Below, one piece after another: positions 1 to 7,374 of a stretch of 14,865 nucleotides of DNA. The DNA comes from Deltaproteobacteria bacterium. Its GTDB lineage: Bacteria; UBA10199; DSSB01. A program made the translations under genes and the position numbers. Each line of letters begins with the position of its first letter. Within the stretch, counting starts at the first letter, position 1. Location of the stretch: NCBI GenBank assembly GCA_021414045.1, contig JAIOPF010000054.1:1-14865 (forward strand), written 5' to 3'. The notes under the pieces were generated by a model. The model searched no databases, was not told the DNA's origin, and worked only from the letters and a program-made list of their open reading frames with translations.

Positions 1-19
1 GTCAGTTGCACCCATCGGC

Positions 20-982
20 TCAGCCCGCCTGCTGTTTGCAGGAAGCGGGGTCCGAGGTCTCGGCACAAAGGGCGTTGTAATAGTTGCAGAGCTCATGATC
101 GAAGGCGATGTCCGTGATATCCGTCGGCCCGGAAATGGGGTTGCCGAAGGTGATGTCGACCTCGGTGTTGACGTGCTCGTAGAAGAAGGTCTTGTAAGTT
201 CCTCCTTGAAAAACGACCGATACCTCATTGGGCAGTTTGGGCACGAGATCGTTGGTATTCACCACCCGCCAGCTGGTCTCGACGTTGGGCGCATAGGTCT
301 TCGTGCCGAAGGCGGGATTTCCGGCCCGCGGACCCGCGAAGGTATACAGAATGGGAGAAGTGAAGGACGTCGCGGTGGCCAATTCCGGAGCGGCCAACAC
401 GGCCAGCGCACCGCCCAGGCTGTGCCCGGTCACGAAGAGGGTCGTGTAATTCCCGCTCTGCGCCAGTTGATTCACCGTTTGGACGATCTCGGAATGGATT
501 GTGGTGTAGATGTTCGTAAAGCCTTCTTCGGTCAACCCACCGCTAGGAAGAAAATCGTAACGAATCTGCCCGAACTGGGCATCGTCGTACCATTCGAGGA
601 CGGTCTTGGTGCCGCGAAAAACGACGTAGATATTTTGCCCCTGGGTCGCAACGTAGGCGATGGGAACCTGGTCGCCGAAATTTTGACCCTGGAAGGGCTC
701 GTTCGTCAGGTAAGTCTGCACCAAGGTATAGGGAGCGGGTAAGGTAAAAGGCTTCCCGCTCTGAAAGTCATTCAACATTTGATAGGATTGCAGGTCTAGC
801 CTGGCCAACTCCAGAGCAATGGGAAGACGGAAGATGTCGCCGGTTTCCGGATCCGCGGCACCGAGATCCCCACCGCGGGTCGGAACGGGAGCTGCGGGAG
901 CGGCGCCCCCGCAGCCTGCCGCTAAAATCCAAGCAGCCCCAAGCAAAGCCATGCACCCAACGCGAAGTTTTCGAAAATCCAT
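20..982 (-). CDS. Class 3 (alpha/beta hydrolase) lipase, predicted lipoprotein
   Basis: Predicted triacylglycerol or ester lipase of the fungal-type class 3 family, 320 residues, exported and probably lipid-anchored. Residues 1-24 form a signal peptide with a basic start, a hydrophobic core and a lipobox-like end (LAAGC, Cys24). VFRGT at 121-125 is the usual oxyanion-side motif. GHSLGGALA at 186-194 holds nucleophile Ser188, Asp245 lies in NTNDLVPKLP, and His296 is in FDHELC, so the triad is complete. Four Cys near the C-terminus (299-315) could pair after export. I chose ATG 982 because AGGGG sits about 6 nt upstream; an in-frame GTG at 988 lies too close to that site. It follows the unknown gene ending at 1060 by about 77 nt. 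Family assignment is firm; the natural substrate is unknown. Confidence 0.88.
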   Translation of the reverse strand: MDFRKLRVGCMALLGAAWILAAGCGGAAPAAPVPTRGGDLGAADPETGDIFRLPIALELARLDLQSYQMLNDFQSGKPFTLPAPYTLVQTYLTNEPFQGQNFGDQVPIAYVATQGQNIYVVFRGTKTVLEWYDDAQFGQIRYDFLPSGGLTEEGFTNIYTTIHSEIVQTVNQLAQSGNYTTLFVTGHSLGGALAVLAAPELATATSFTSPILYTFAGPRAGNPAFGTKTYAPNVETSWRVVNTNDLVPKLPNEVSVVFQGGTYKTFFYEHVNTEVDITFGNPISGPTDITDIAFDHELCNYYNALCAETSDPASCKQQAG

Positions 983-993
983 AAACACCCCTC

Positions 994-1034
994 GGAAAGA
1001 AGATCCAGTCTAACGCGCCGGACCGCTTCTTTCC
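994..1034. repeat. Inverted repeat in the leader of the lipase gene
   Basis: Perfect 9-bp arms GGAAAGAAG (994-1002) and CTTCTTTCC (1026-1034) are separated by 23 bp. On the minus strand the downstream arm ends just before the lipase Shine-Dalgarno site. There is no U tract, so a classical terminator is unlikely; it could be an mRNA leader hairpin or an operator. Confidence 0.4.
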
Positions 1035-1059
1035 AAGGAGCATTTTACGGATCTCTCCC

Positions 1060-1821
1060 TTAAGGAAAAATCTGTCGCAAAGGCTCAAACAGACCCTTGC
1101 CGTTCACTTTCTTGACGGCTGCATCGATGGTGTCTTGCACGACCACATCGACCTTCTCGCCATCGACAGAATAATGCGCGACCGCCTTGGCCTCGACGCT
1201 GACGGGACCGCCTTCCAATTTTAGAGACGCACCGACGTCGAGTCGTCCCTTGTCGCCCTGAATTTGGAAAGGTCCCACGGACACGGTCGGCTTGAAGGTC
1301 GTCGATTGGACGCTGAGATCGTAACCCATCTTCATTCCGACCCCTTCGGCGGAAAAGGAAAAACCGTCCCTATCGAGGACAATGCTGTTGCCGCCGACGT
1401 TAACGCCCACCGAATGAGAAATCTTCCCCGTCTTGAGATCGACGGCCACCGAGCCTTCGCCCTTCCCCAAAGCGAAAGTTTTCGTTTCGCCGTTCATGGT
1501 CACGGTGCCCGTCCCGGCGATGGGATCCACCGTGACGGTGAGATTCTCCACCGAGATGCTGGTCGTGAGCTCGAAGCCCTCGTAATGCGCCATGCCGCCT
1601 CCGCGGCGACGGGCCTCTTCATCCGCAGCCGCACGCAAGCGAAGCGCCAAATCTCCCGAAGGTTCCAAGTCATGAGTTTCGGAGGACGGCTTTTTGACGG
1701 CTTCGGCGCCTTTCGATTTTTTCTTAGGAGTCGCCGGCGGCGTTGCGCTTGATTCGGGCTGGATGGTTTGGGCGGCCGCTTCCGCCGCCAATTCCCAGGA
1801 TGCCGCGAATTTCCCCGGCAT
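1060..1821 (-). CDS. Protein of unknown function, C-terminal part of an apparently frameshifted gene
   Basis: I do not recognise this protein. As an open frame it has 253 residues. Residues 10-75 are an Ala/Pro/Lys/Glu-rich, probably disordered linker. From about residue 78 onward the sequence alternates short hydrophobic and polar stretches with many Gly and Val (for example ENLTVTVDP, GPFQIQG, GPVSVEAKAVAHYSV), suggesting a beta-rich domain. There is no signal peptide. The ATG at 1821 has no Shine-Dalgarno site and lies inside another open frame (1724-1945) that does have a good start. The simplest reading is one gene from 1945 to 1060 broken by a +1 shift near the GGGG run just after 1821. 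A true pair of overlapping genes is the alternative. Confidence 0.6.
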   Translation of the reverse strand: MPGKFAASWELAAEAAAQTIQPESSATPPATPKKKSKGAEAVKKPSSETHDLEPSGDLALRLRAAADEEARRRGGGMAHYEGFELTTSISVENLTVTVDPIAGTGTVTMNGETKTFALGKGEGSVAVDLKTGKISHSVGVNVGGNSIVLDRDGFSFSAEGVGMKMGYDLSVQSTTFKPTVSVGPFQIQGDKGRLDVGASLKLEGGPVSVEAKAVAHYSVDGEKVDVVVQDTIDAAVKKVNGKGLFEPLRQIFP

Positions 1822-1945
1822 CGAAACTTTGATCGCCTGCCAAGGCTTCTGGTTGAAGACCCGCTTCTTTCAGTTTGTCGTAGAAGAATTTGTAATCGGA
1901 TTCGGTGGCCGGACGGCCGTTGATTTGGAACGGAGAGCTCCCCAT
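1724..1945 (-). CDS. N-terminal part of the same unknown gene (73 residues in its own frame)
   Basis: This starts at ATG 1945 with the excellent ribosome site AAGGGGG about 6 nt upstream, and lies about 30 nt downstream of a sigma-54 promoter. The first ~50 residues (MGSSPFQINGRP..., then a helical DYKFFYDKLKEAGLQPEAL) look like genuine protein. The last ~20 residues (SGRPNHPARIKRNAAGDS) look like read-through in the wrong frame. It overlaps the 1060-1821 frame by 98 nt. A start further upstream at 2005 is rejected because the sigma-54 promoter would lie inside the coding sequence and that ATG has no ribosome site. The protein's function is unknown. Confidence 0.5.
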   Translation of the reverse strand: MGSSPFQINGRPATESDYKFFYDKLKEAGLQPEALAGDQSFDAGEIRGILGIGGGSGRPNHPARIKRNAAGDS

Positions 1946-1972
1946 AAATACCCCCTTCTTGCGCTCATCAGC

Positions 1973-1988
1973 AGCAATAGGGATGCCA
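1973..1988 (-). promoter_or_regulatory. Sigma-54 (-24/-12) promoter
   Basis: The minus strand reads TGGCATCCCTATTGCT. It matches TGGCAC-N5-TTGCW at all but one defined position and has the obligatory GG-N10-GC spacing. Predicted transcription start is near 1963, giving a leader of about 18 nt that contains the Shine-Dalgarno site of the gene at 1945. Expression should therefore need RpoN and an enhancer-binding activator. Confidence 0.7.
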
Positions 1989-2054
1989 AAAATCGAACTC
2001 TCCATTTTTCAGTGGTTTAGGGAAATTGCCCCAGTAATCTTCAGAAAATTTATG

Positions 2055-2092
2055 GACCTCATCCCCCAATTCTTGCCAGCTCCGCTGAGGTC
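2055..2092. repeat. Inverted repeat upstream of the sigma-54 promoter
   Basis: Arms GACCTCA (2055-2061) and TGAGGTC (2086-2092) are centred about 31 bp apart, roughly three helical turns, and about 85 bp upstream of the -24 box. This could be an activator site. It could also be a weak 3' hairpin of the membrane-protein gene ending at 2120, but there is no adjacent U tract. Confidence 0.3.
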
Positions 2093-2119
2093 AGCCCCCC
2101 CCAGGAATACGGAAGACTT

Positions 2120-2755
2120 TCAATACACCGGATAAGTCATCAAGATCCCGACTCCGGCCAAGTAAACCAGATATCCAAAGAGGATCAGCACCGTTTGCAA
2201 TCCGCGCGAACGAAATTTCGTCGCCAGCCCCCCGAAGAACATCACCGAGGCGAAAAGAACGGTGAGCAAGACATAGTTGTCCGATTGCTGATTCGCGTCC
2301 AATCCCTTATTCATCATTTCTTCCGCCTGACGGTTCATCGCCTCGGCATCGTCCAGCATTTTGGGATGGTATTCCTTCATGATGAAGGGTCCGGGAGGAG
2401 CCAGGGGATTGTCCAACGGATGGAGGGCCAGCCAGGCATCGACGGCGACCTTCGCCTCTGGCCGGAAGCGGCGGTACATCGCCTGAGCCACTTTGGGCTC
2501 ATCCTCGATGATGGCCTTCATGTAATGCGTGAAGATCAGCACATCCGCGAGCGAGTATTGCCCCGCGCGGGTGCTCTGTTGAGTCGCCGCGATGCGGGCG
2601 GCCCCCGCTCGAGTGAAATAGGAGGCCTGCTGCCCACTCCATCGCGCCGATTGGTAGGCGCACCAAGCGGTGGCGATGGTCGTTAAGGCCAAGAGAACCG
2701 CCGCGAAAATCTCGCGGTTGAGCCAGCCTTTATCGGAAGGGGTGGTTTCGCTCAT
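2120..2755 (-). CDS. Membrane protein of unknown function with three predicted TM helices
   Basis: 211 residues. One hydrophobic helix lies near the N-terminus (about 15-35, AAVLLALTTIATAW). A long soluble, mostly helical region follows (about 36-155) with Gln/Ala/Arg-rich stretches and a Pro-rich turn (PLDNPLAPPGP). Two closely spaced C-terminal helices (about 160-180 and 186-207) end the protein. This layout resembles the DUF4337-type inner-membrane proteins, but that is an impression, not a proven match. The ATG at 2755 has only a weak ribosome site. It is 71 nt after the lipoprotein gene and 174 nt before the sigma-54-controlled gene. Its function is unknown. Confidence 0.7.
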   Translation of the reverse strand: MSETTPSDKGWLNREIFAAVLLALTTIATAWCAYQSARWSGQQASYFTRAGAARIAATQQSTRAGQYSLADVLIFTHYMKAIIEDEPKVAQAMYRRFRPEAKVAVDAWLALHPLDNPLAPPGPFIMKEYHPKMLDDAEAMNRQAEEMMNKGLDANQQSDNYVLLTVLFASVMFFGGLATKFRSRGLQTVLILFGYLVYLAGVGILMTYPVY

Positions 2756-2826
2756 CTTTGAAAATTATGCCTGAGGATTTCGGAGGCGCGAAGGAAAAAG
2801 TCGATTAGTCGCTCAGACCATCGGAA

Positions 2827-3816
2827 TTAAGGCAAGACTTGGCGCAAAACCGGAGCGGCCCATTGTTCTAGCAGGGCGTCATTGACCTGAATCTCGCCCG
2901 AGGCATCGCGGGTCAGTAAATCCGCCTGGCGATCCAGGCGCTGTCCGTCCGGAAGACCCTCGACCTTCGCCAAGAAACTCAGGTTGAGTTCCCAATGACT
3001 CTCGGCAATGGCCGTCCAGCTTCCTTGGGTCAAAGATAGATAAGCCGCCTTCAAGACGGTAGAAACATTCTTCTGAGTTTCTTCCGAAAAACGCCAATTG
3101 AGATAAGCGTCAATGCGCCCCGGCTGGTCTTTGAGCTCGGAAAAGGCCTTCAGGGCGGTAAAACTTCTCTGGAGAATCGGGAAGTTGTCGACGATCCCCT
3201 GAGCGGGTGCCGTTCCGAGATCCCCGATTCGGGCATCGCCGCTCCCAGCATGGCCGTTCAAGTCATTCAAGAACTCTTGGGAGAGCGGAAGCTTCGGGAA
3301 TTGGCTGACTCCGGGCTCGTAGGCGCTCGCGAATTGGATACCAGCCAACTCTTCGGTTGAAGCCTGGTCTCGAATCAAGATTCCACCCCAACCGATGACG
3401 AGATCCTTGGGTTTTGGCGCGGAGGCCTGGTCAAGGAGAAACAATTCTCCGAAGGGCAGGGCCTTGGTTTTCAGGATTTCCTCGCGGGACATGCCGCGAA
3501 TCTCGGAAAAATTCGCCGGAGCATAACCGAGCATGCGTCCGAGCGCCTGGGTATTGTCGGAGAAATAATTTTCCAGAAATTGACTGACGCAGCAGCGAAG
3601 GGCGGCGTGGGCATCAGAAGGCAGGTCGCAAAAATTCTCCCGGGCGCAACCGAGATTCCCTTGCGAGAGGCATTGCAATCCGATTTCTTTGGAGTGCGTG
3701 GGCGGCGGAAGACTCTCGTTGATCGAGGGCGACTCTTTACCCGAAGAGCCGCAACCCGCGACGAATAAGATCGTTAACAGAGCCAAGGAAAAACGATGAC
3801 GACGCACTGCATCCAC
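2827..3816 (-). CDS. Cys-rich predicted lipoprotein of unknown function
   Basis: 330 residues. I place the start at GTG 3816 because GGGGAGG lies 5 nt upstream; the longer frame to 3876 has no ribosome site and would bury the signal peptide. From this start the N-terminus is basic (RRHR), followed by a hydrophobic core and a classic lipobox FVAGC with Cys22. Five more Cys cluster at residues 49-76 (LQC, LGC, NFC, RCC) in a region that looks like short amphipathic helices, so disulfides or a metal site are possible. The rest is mixed helix and strand with no motif I recognise. It follows the cytochrome gene by 75 nt, which suggests an envelope role alongside it. No function is assigned. Confidence 0.75.
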   Translation of the reverse strand: MDAVRRHRFSLALLTILFVAGCGSSGKESPSINESLPPPTHSKEIGLQCLSQGNLGCARENFCDLPSDAHAALRCCVSQFLENYFSDNTQALGRMLGYAPANFSEIRGMSREEILKTKALPFGELFLLDQASAPKPKDLVIGWGGILIRDQASTEELAGIQFASAYEPGVSQFPKLPLSQEFLNDLNGHAGSGDARIGDLGTAPAQGIVDNFPILQRSFTALKAFSELKDQPGRIDAYLNWRFSEETQKNVSTVLKAAYLSLTQGSWTAIAESHWELNLSFLAKVEGLPDGQRLDRQADLLTRDASGEIQVNDALLEQWAAPVLRQVLP

Positions 3817-3864
3817 AGAAGCCTCCCCTCGAAAATAGGGCTCCCATGGAATGATATAGGCGAT

Positions 3865-3886
3865 GCGGAAAGTCAAGCCTACTACC
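3865..3886 (-). promoter_or_regulatory. Possible sigma-70 promoter elements for the Cys-rich lipoprotein
   Basis: In the cytochrome-lipoprotein gap the minus strand carries TTGACT, a good -35, followed 12-14 nt later by overlapping TATATC/TATCAT. The spacing is shorter than the usual 16-18 bp, so this is tentative. Coordinates are approximate. Confidence 0.25.
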
Positions 3887-3891
3887 GGTCT

Positions 3892-4839
3892 TTATTGGGG
3901 TATCGGCGTGGCCTGGAGCTTCTCGGTCAGGGGATTTTTCGGATAAAGCTGCGGGTAATACACCGCATCCACCGGCACCTGGACTCCGACGTAATCCTGG
4001 GCCTTGCCCGCGAAGTCGGGGCGGGGCTGGGCATCCAGATAGGCGGCGATTTGCTGGGCCTGCTCCAGATTCAAACTATTGGGAGAAGACAAAGGCATAG
4101 CGCGGAACAGGAAGCCCGCTAGCGTATAGACCCTGGCTAGCCCCGACCCGTCGTTGTAGCTATTTTCGCCCCAAAGTGCGGTGGCCCAACCGTCTCCATG
4201 GCCCGTCAATCCATGGCAAGCGGAGCATTTTTGGGCGAAGAGCCTTTTCCCTTCCACGGGATCCAATTTTTCGATGGGAATTTTTTCAGCCGCCGGCATC
4301 CAATCGAGATCCCGCCATTTCAGTTCTTGTTCCTTCGACACCCCTGTCGAAAGGTAGGTCACATAATCCGCCAGATTTTGCAGGATGGGGTTTCCCTCCT
4401 GCGGAGGCTTTCCGTTGAGGCTGCGAAGGAAACAGCTTTGCAGGCGTTCTTGCAGGGTGACGGGATGTCCGGAACGCGGATCGAATTCGGGATATTTCAG
4501 GGCGACGCCGACCAAACCCAGCATCCCCTCCTGGGTCCCTCCCTGAAAATGGCAGCTAGTGCAGGAAAGGCCGTTGCCGTCGTAAGTCGGGGCGAATTTG
4601 GCCGTTTGATAGAAAATCTCCGCGCCCAGTTGCACCGATTGGGCCTCGCGAGGGTTTTGCGAGGCCAAAACGAAGGCCCGGGGGAACTCGTGTCTGGGAC
4701 CGGTGGCATGGGGATTTTCGGCGGGGCCTGCCGTGAGTTTTTCGCCGCGGTAGGGGCTCATCTCCGAAAACAGCAAAGCGGTCAAGATGAGCGCGAACAG
4801 CAAAATATAAAATGCGGGCCTTTGATAAAATCGCCTCAC
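3892..4839 (-). CDS. Membrane-anchored diheme c-type cytochrome, TsdA-like (thiosulfate dehydrogenase family)
   Basis: 315 residues. An uncleaved N-terminal helix (about 9-25) should anchor it to the inner membrane with the haem domains in the periplasm. There are two haem sites: CTSCH (Cys93, Cys96, His97) and CSACHG (Cys205, Cys208, His209). Between them ERLQSCF places Cys136 39 residues after His97. TsdA enzymes have a Cys in a comparable position that ligates the catalytic haem and is typical of thiosulfate chemistry. NGKPP, DYVTYLSTG and RAMPLSS (Met248, a likely second-haem ligand) also fit TsdA-like proteins. The likely reaction is thiosulfate/tetrathionate interconversion, although another small sulfur compound is possible. 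The start is GTG, one base after the stop of the preceding gene, suggesting translational coupling. Diheme cytochrome is certain; the substrate is inferred. Confidence 0.82.
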   Translation of the reverse strand: MRRFYQRPAFYILLFALILTALLFSEMSPYRGEKLTAGPAENPHATGPRHEFPRAFVLASQNPREAQSVQLGAEIFYQTAKFAPTYDGNGLSCTSCHFQGGTQEGMLGLVGVALKYPEFDPRSGHPVTLQERLQSCFLRSLNGKPPQEGNPILQNLADYVTYLSTGVSKEQELKWRDLDWMPAAEKIPIEKLDPVEGKRLFAQKCSACHGLTGHGDGWATALWGENSYNDGSGLARVYTLAGFLFRAMPLSSPNSLNLEQAQQIAAYLDAQPRPDFAGKAQDYVGVQVPVDAVYYPQLYPKNPLTEKLQATPIPQ

Positions 4840-4840
4840 C

Positions 4841-5602
4841 CTATTCCCAAGCCTCCCAAGGCTCGGGCGTGCGCGTCCACATGTCGTAATATTGATAAAG
4901 GGCGTTGCTGGTCGCGGCGGTGGCTCGCTGGTACATCTTGCTCATGTAAGAACCGTTGTAGCTTTTGCCGTTGATCACCTGCTGATGGGCGATCACGATG
5001 GAATTTTTGAGGGCATTGATCTCTTTTTCATTGAGGTTCGGATCTTGCTGGATCTGCGTCAGGCTATCGATGGCCCGATCCAGGAAGGCCCCGGCGGTCA
5101 CATAATTCTTGCTCTCGATTTGTTGGTTCGCCAGGTACAACGAGACTTTGGAGGCGACGAGCTTCAGCACGGGGCTCTTCGAAAGGGCCACCGTCATGCG
5201 ATAGGCCTGCGAGAGGTTTTGCATGGCCTCTTTCTTCCGCCTCTGATCGATGGCGTAGTTGGCCGAATCCAGCTCGTTGAGGATGCGGCCGAAGCTCAGC
5301 TCGCGCTCGTCATCGGCGGGAATCCCGCCCATCTTGTTCATGGCGCCGCGCAGGAAATCGCGGACTTCCTTCAATTTCACGCTACTGTCATCCCATTGGT
5401 TTTTTTTGAGCAAGTCCCCAGACTCTTTGATGCCCTCGATCAGGCGGGTCATGCCGTTCTGCAGGGCGCTTTCAACCTCGATTTCGGTGTCGGAAGAACT
5501 GGGGTTGAGCTCCATCGTGCTTTTGGGATTGGAAACCTGCGCATGAAGGGGAACCGAGAAGAAAAGGGTCAGGATTGAGAAAACCAAAATGGAACGACGC
5601 AT
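4841..5602 (-). CDS. Exported helical protein of unknown function, coupled to the diheme cytochrome
   Basis: 253 residues with a clear Sec signal peptide (MRRSILVFSILTLFFSVPLHA, cleavage likely before Gln22). The mature part is almost entirely predicted helix, with charged heptad-like stretches (KESGDLLKKNQW, RRKKEAMQNLSQAYRMTVAL, SKVSLYLANQQIESKNY). It may be a helical bundle or a TPR-like periplasmic adaptor. The C-terminus is aromatic and acidic (YQYYDMWTRTPEPWEAWE). The start at 5602 is preceded by GGGAGG at good spacing. Its stop is one base from the GTG of the TsdA-like cytochrome, so the two are probably co-translated and may work together. I do not recognise the family. Confidence 0.78.
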   Translation of the reverse strand: MRRSILVFSILTLFFSVPLHAQVSNPKSTMELNPSSSDTEIEVESALQNGMTRLIEGIKESGDLLKKNQWDDSSVKLKEVRDFLRGAMNKMGGIPADDERELSFGRILNELDSANYAIDQRRKKEAMQNLSQAYRMTVALSKSPVLKLVASKVSLYLANQQIESKNYVTAGAFLDRAIDSLTQIQQDPNLNEKEINALKNSIVIAHQQVINGKSYNGSYMSKMYQRATAATSNALYQYYDMWTRTPEPWEAWE

Positions 5603-5650
5603 CGCGAGCCTCCCGTGCTGCTTGGTGAATGAGGCCTGAAAAATACTGGA

Positions 5651-5675
5651 ATCGCATCGAATAGTCCAATGCGAT
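5651..5675. repeat. Short inverted repeat upstream of the exported helical protein
   Basis: Arms ATCGCAT (5651-5657) and ATGCGAT (5669-5675) are separated by 11 bp in the 98-nt gap between the radical SAM gene and the exported-protein gene. It could be an operator or a weak hairpin. No U tract is adjacent. Confidence 0.35.
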
Positions 5676-5700
5676 CTGTCCTAAGCAATCATTCAGGAAA

Positions 5701-7374
5701 CTAATTAGGATGGTTCTGCGACGAAGGATTATTGACGGCTTGAAATTGAGCCCCAGGAATGGAAGATAAATCTCTCCGATTTCCGAGAATCTCCCACTTA
5801 GAAAAGGAATCTCGGCTCTTGATGCGGGAAAAAAACTCCGCTTCCATAAATCTGCCGAAATCCTCGCGAAATAATTCAGGAGAATATTGCCGATAGTCGC
5901 AATATAAGATTGAACCGGCTTCCGCCCACTGGTCCCAACGCTTGAATAGTTGAGTGGGAGTCCATTCGAGGGTCTCCAGGACCCGGCTGACGAACTTGGG
6001 GTTCCCATTGACGGCCAAGTTCGCGAATTCGACGAATCTCACCAGGTAATCCGCCGAGAACTTTTCATGGGGGACATGATAAAAAGACGAAAAAAGCGAG
6101 GGATAGTCCCGGATAATGTCGCGGACGTACTGGATCCCATAATTTTGGGGGTTAATGGTGGAGGTCTGAGACATTTCGCCGAACTTTCCCAAGTTATCGC
6201 GGTACAGACTGGTCCCGGTAAGAGCGGCCAATTTCGAAAAAAACACCCTCTCGGTTCCAACCAAACGGTAGTGCAATGCCCGCAAAAATGTCGCATCCAT
6301 GTCGTCGACATCTTCTTCAGGGAATCCTAATATGAAAGCCGTCGTGCTTCCGATGCCTAAGCGGTTTCCCTCCTGAATAATCGGTTCAAAATGGTTAAAG
6401 TCCAGGTTCTTCTTAATAACGGCCTGCATTTTCGCCGAGCCCGTCTCGATTCCGAAAAACAAACCCCTAAGGCCGACCTGATGCGTCGTTTGCAAGCGGC
6501 GAGTATCGATGCAGTCGGTCCTCGAACTCACGGACCAACGAAATTGCTGAGTGCCAGATTTTTCCAAATAATCGCAAAAATCTAGGACGAATTTACGGGA
6601 AGTCGTGAAGTTATCATGGATAAAATTGAAGTCCGAGAAGCCGTGGTCTCGGTTCAGGAGATTCATCTCCTCGACGATTCTCCGCGAGGATTTGACCCGA
6701 AAATCCTTTTCCCACATGAGGGAAGTCGAACAAAAAGTGCAGTGAAAGGGGCAGCCGCGCCCGACTTCCAAGCAGGGCATGAATCGGCCGTGCTGCGCCT
6801 CGATATAATCGGAGAAGTTGATGAGCGAATAATCGGGCAGGGGAAGGTCATCCATATCCGGAACTAATTCCCGCTTAGGATTGATTTTTATCCCGCCATT
6901 TTCCCTATAAAATAGGCCCGGAATGCCCTCGAATTTGGAGGGATCAAATTCGACTTCGATCAATCGCCGCAAAGTGACCTCTCCCTCGCCGGCAACCACC
7001 ATATCGATGAAGGGAAACCTTTCGAGCGTCTCTTGGGGAACCGAGGAAGGTTGCGCCCCACCCATGACGACGTAGGCGTTCGGTTTGAATTCCTTGATCT
7101 GCTTGGCGATATAGATCGCCATCGGGAAATTAGAGCAGATCGATGAGATCGCGAAGAGATCCGTTCCGGATCCCAGCACGCCCGCGCGCAATATTTTGCC
7201 GAAAGCGGCCTCGGTTAGGTTCCCCGACCTCTTGAAAAAAAGATCGAAATCCCAGAGATCCGCCTCGACCTCCATTTTCTTCAGCACCCCGCCAAGGGTG
7301 AGGAGGGCCATCGGAAAATAGACGTTTCGCTCGGAAGGGTCCGTAGTCGGAGGATTAATGAGGCAAATTTTCAT
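5701..7374 (-). CDS. B12-binding-domain radical SAM enzyme, coupled to the FPPE-repeat protein
   Basis: 557 residues. Residues 1 to about 150 look like an N-terminal cobalamin-binding-type Rossmann domain (MKICLINPP start, YVVMGGAQPSSVPQETLERFP near 101-121, VVAGEGEVTLRRLIE near 126-140). The usual DxHxxG cobalamin-ligand motif is not visible, as in many members of this class. The radical SAM core follows: CPFHCTFC holds Cys208, Cys212 and Cys215 for the 4Fe-4S cluster, GLFFGIETGS (304-313) fits the SAM-binding strand, and TAFILGFPEE is a typical later barrel motif. The C-terminal ~150 residues are unassigned, with no Cys-rich SPASM domain. Its ATG overlaps the stop of the repeat-protein gene as ATGA, so translation is coupled. 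Radical SAM identity is firm; the reaction (methylation or other C-H chemistry) and substrate are unknown, with the repeat protein a plausible candidate. Confidence 0.88.
   Translation of the reverse strand: MKICLINPPTTDPSERNVYFPMALLTLGGVLKKMEVEADLWDFDLFFKRSGNLTEAAFGKILRAGVLGSGTDLFAISSICSNFPMAIYIAKQIKEFKPNAYVVMGGAQPSSVPQETLERFPFIDMVVAGEGEVTLRRLIEVEFDPSKFEGIPGLFYRENGGIKINPKRELVPDMDDLPLPDYSLINFSDYIEAQHGRFMPCLEVGRGCPFHCTFCSTSLMWEKDFRVKSSRRIVEEMNLLNRDHGFSDFNFIHDNFTTSRKFVLDFCDYLEKSGTQQFRWSVSSRTDCIDTRRLQTTHQVGLRGLFFGIETGSAKMQAVIKKNLDFNHFEPIIQEGNRLGIGSTTAFILGFPEEDVDDMDATFLRALHYRLVGTERVFFSKLAALTGTSLYRDNLGKFGEMSQTSTINPQNYGIQYVRDIIRDYPSLFSSFYHVPHEKFSADYLVRFVEFANLAVNGNPKFVSRVLETLEWTPTQLFKRWDQWAEAGSILYCDYRQYSPELFREDFGRFMEAEFFSRIKSRDSFSKWEILGNRRDLSSIPGAQFQAVNNPSSQNHPN

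Noticed and set aside
1946..2005. Upstream ATG (2005) for the unknown sigma-54-controlled gene
   Set aside because: The -24/-12 promoter at 1973-1988 lies inside that extension, and there is no ribosome site at 2005.
5653..5668. Possible third sigma-54 site (TGGACTATTCGATGCG) before the exported helical protein
   Set aside because: GG-N10-GC spacing is present, but the flanking -24 and -12 bases match poorly and the sequence is part of a small inverted repeat.
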